From the NCBI GenBank assembly GCA_026990045.1, contig JALSIK010000403.1, positions 1 to 5,881 of the forward strand: 5,881 nucleotides of DNA, given 5' to 3'. The stretch comes from Chromatiales bacterium (GTDB lineage: Bacteria > Pseudomonadota > Gammaproteobacteria > CAMYNG01). The position numbers and the translations under genes are program-made. Below the pieces are notes generated by a model. That model was not told where the DNA came from, did not search any database, and saw only the letters and a list, made by a program, of their open reading frames with translations. Each line of letters opens with the position of its first letter. Position 1 is the first letter of the stretch. Of the stretch, positions 5,700 to 5,881 are shown one piece after another.

Positions 5700-5881
5700 A
5701 TGGCAAAGGTAAAGTACGAAAAACTGAAACCCTACGCGCAGCGCGATCACGAGCCCCTGCTCCTGGAGGGCCACCGCCCGGTGACCCGGCGCCAGTTCCT
5801 GGCCCAGGGCTTCATCGGTGGTGGGGCGTTCCTCATGGGGACGAGTATCCTGGGCGGGGTCCTGGGGCGGTCCAGTGATGC
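5700..5881 (+). CDS. Tat-exported protein (N-terminal part only)
   Basis: Only 60 codons are visible before the right edge. The protein begins MAKVKYEKLKPYAQRDHEP, then carries a twin-arginine motif, TRRQFLAQGF (Arg30-Arg31, Phe33, Leu34), and a moderately hydrophobic Gly-rich core (GFIGGGAFLMGTSILGGVLG). This is a textbook Tat signal with an unusually long, charged n-region of about 28 residues. Tat substrates are exported folded, often with a bound cofactor or as part of a complex. In planctomycetes and myxobacteria, secreted haem-motif proteins of the DUF1588/DUF1592 type are often next to Tat-signal proteins such as DUF1552 or DUF1501, and this gene occupies the same position. No domain is visible in the fragment, so the family cannot be named. 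It is the third gene of the plus-strand set. Confidence 0.85.
   Translation, partial: MAKVKYEKLKPYAQRDHEPLLLEGHRPVTRRQFLAQGFIGGGAFLMGTSILGGVLGRSSD

Overview
The window is GC-rich, Gram-negative-type DNA. Evidence for this is two lipoproteins with Gly after the lipidated Cys (outer-membrane sorting), two outer-membrane beta-barrel proteins and a Tat-exported protein. GC-rich third positions and the family mix fit a proteobacterium, possibly a gammaproteobacterium. That assignment is an inference from recalled family resemblance, not proof. No mobile element, tRNA, rRNA, CRISPR array or phage gene is visible.

Layout: two gene sets diverge from a 577-base non-coding region (1560-2136). The minus-strand set, in order of transcription, is a small lipoprotein with a c-type-cytochrome-like CX4CH motif (1559 to 1080), an SH3b plus beta-barrel protein (1067 to 255), and the start of an OMP_myx_plus-like beta-barrel protein that runs off the left edge (236 to 1). 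The genes are 12 and 18 bases apart, so they are probably one operon. The plus-strand set is a secreted CVGCH protein distantly resembling the DUF1588 part of planctomycete-type cytochrome proteins (2137-3345), a large lipoprotein joining a CX3CH cytochrome-like region, a LamG domain and an unrecognised C-terminal region (3395-5665), and the start of a Tat-signal protein cut by the right edge (5700-5881). Gaps are 49 and 34 bases, and the last two genes have clear Shine-Dalgarno sequences.

Every one of the six genes carries an export signal. The coherent reading is a cell-envelope module: outer-membrane barrels, outer-membrane lipoproteins with probable covalent haem, a LamG surface-binding domain and a folded, probably cofactor-bearing Tat substrate. 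The set recalls the planctomycete/myxobacterial pairing of secreted haem-motif proteins with Tat-exported partners, but the substrate is unknown and nothing here proves electron transfer.

The divergent intergenic region holds the best regulatory signal: a perfect CRP/Vfr-type dyad, TGTGA-N6-TCACA, at 1801-1816. It lies 5 bases from a 10-bp GC-rich hairpin. An imperfect 20-bp direct repeat lies between it and the plus-strand genes.
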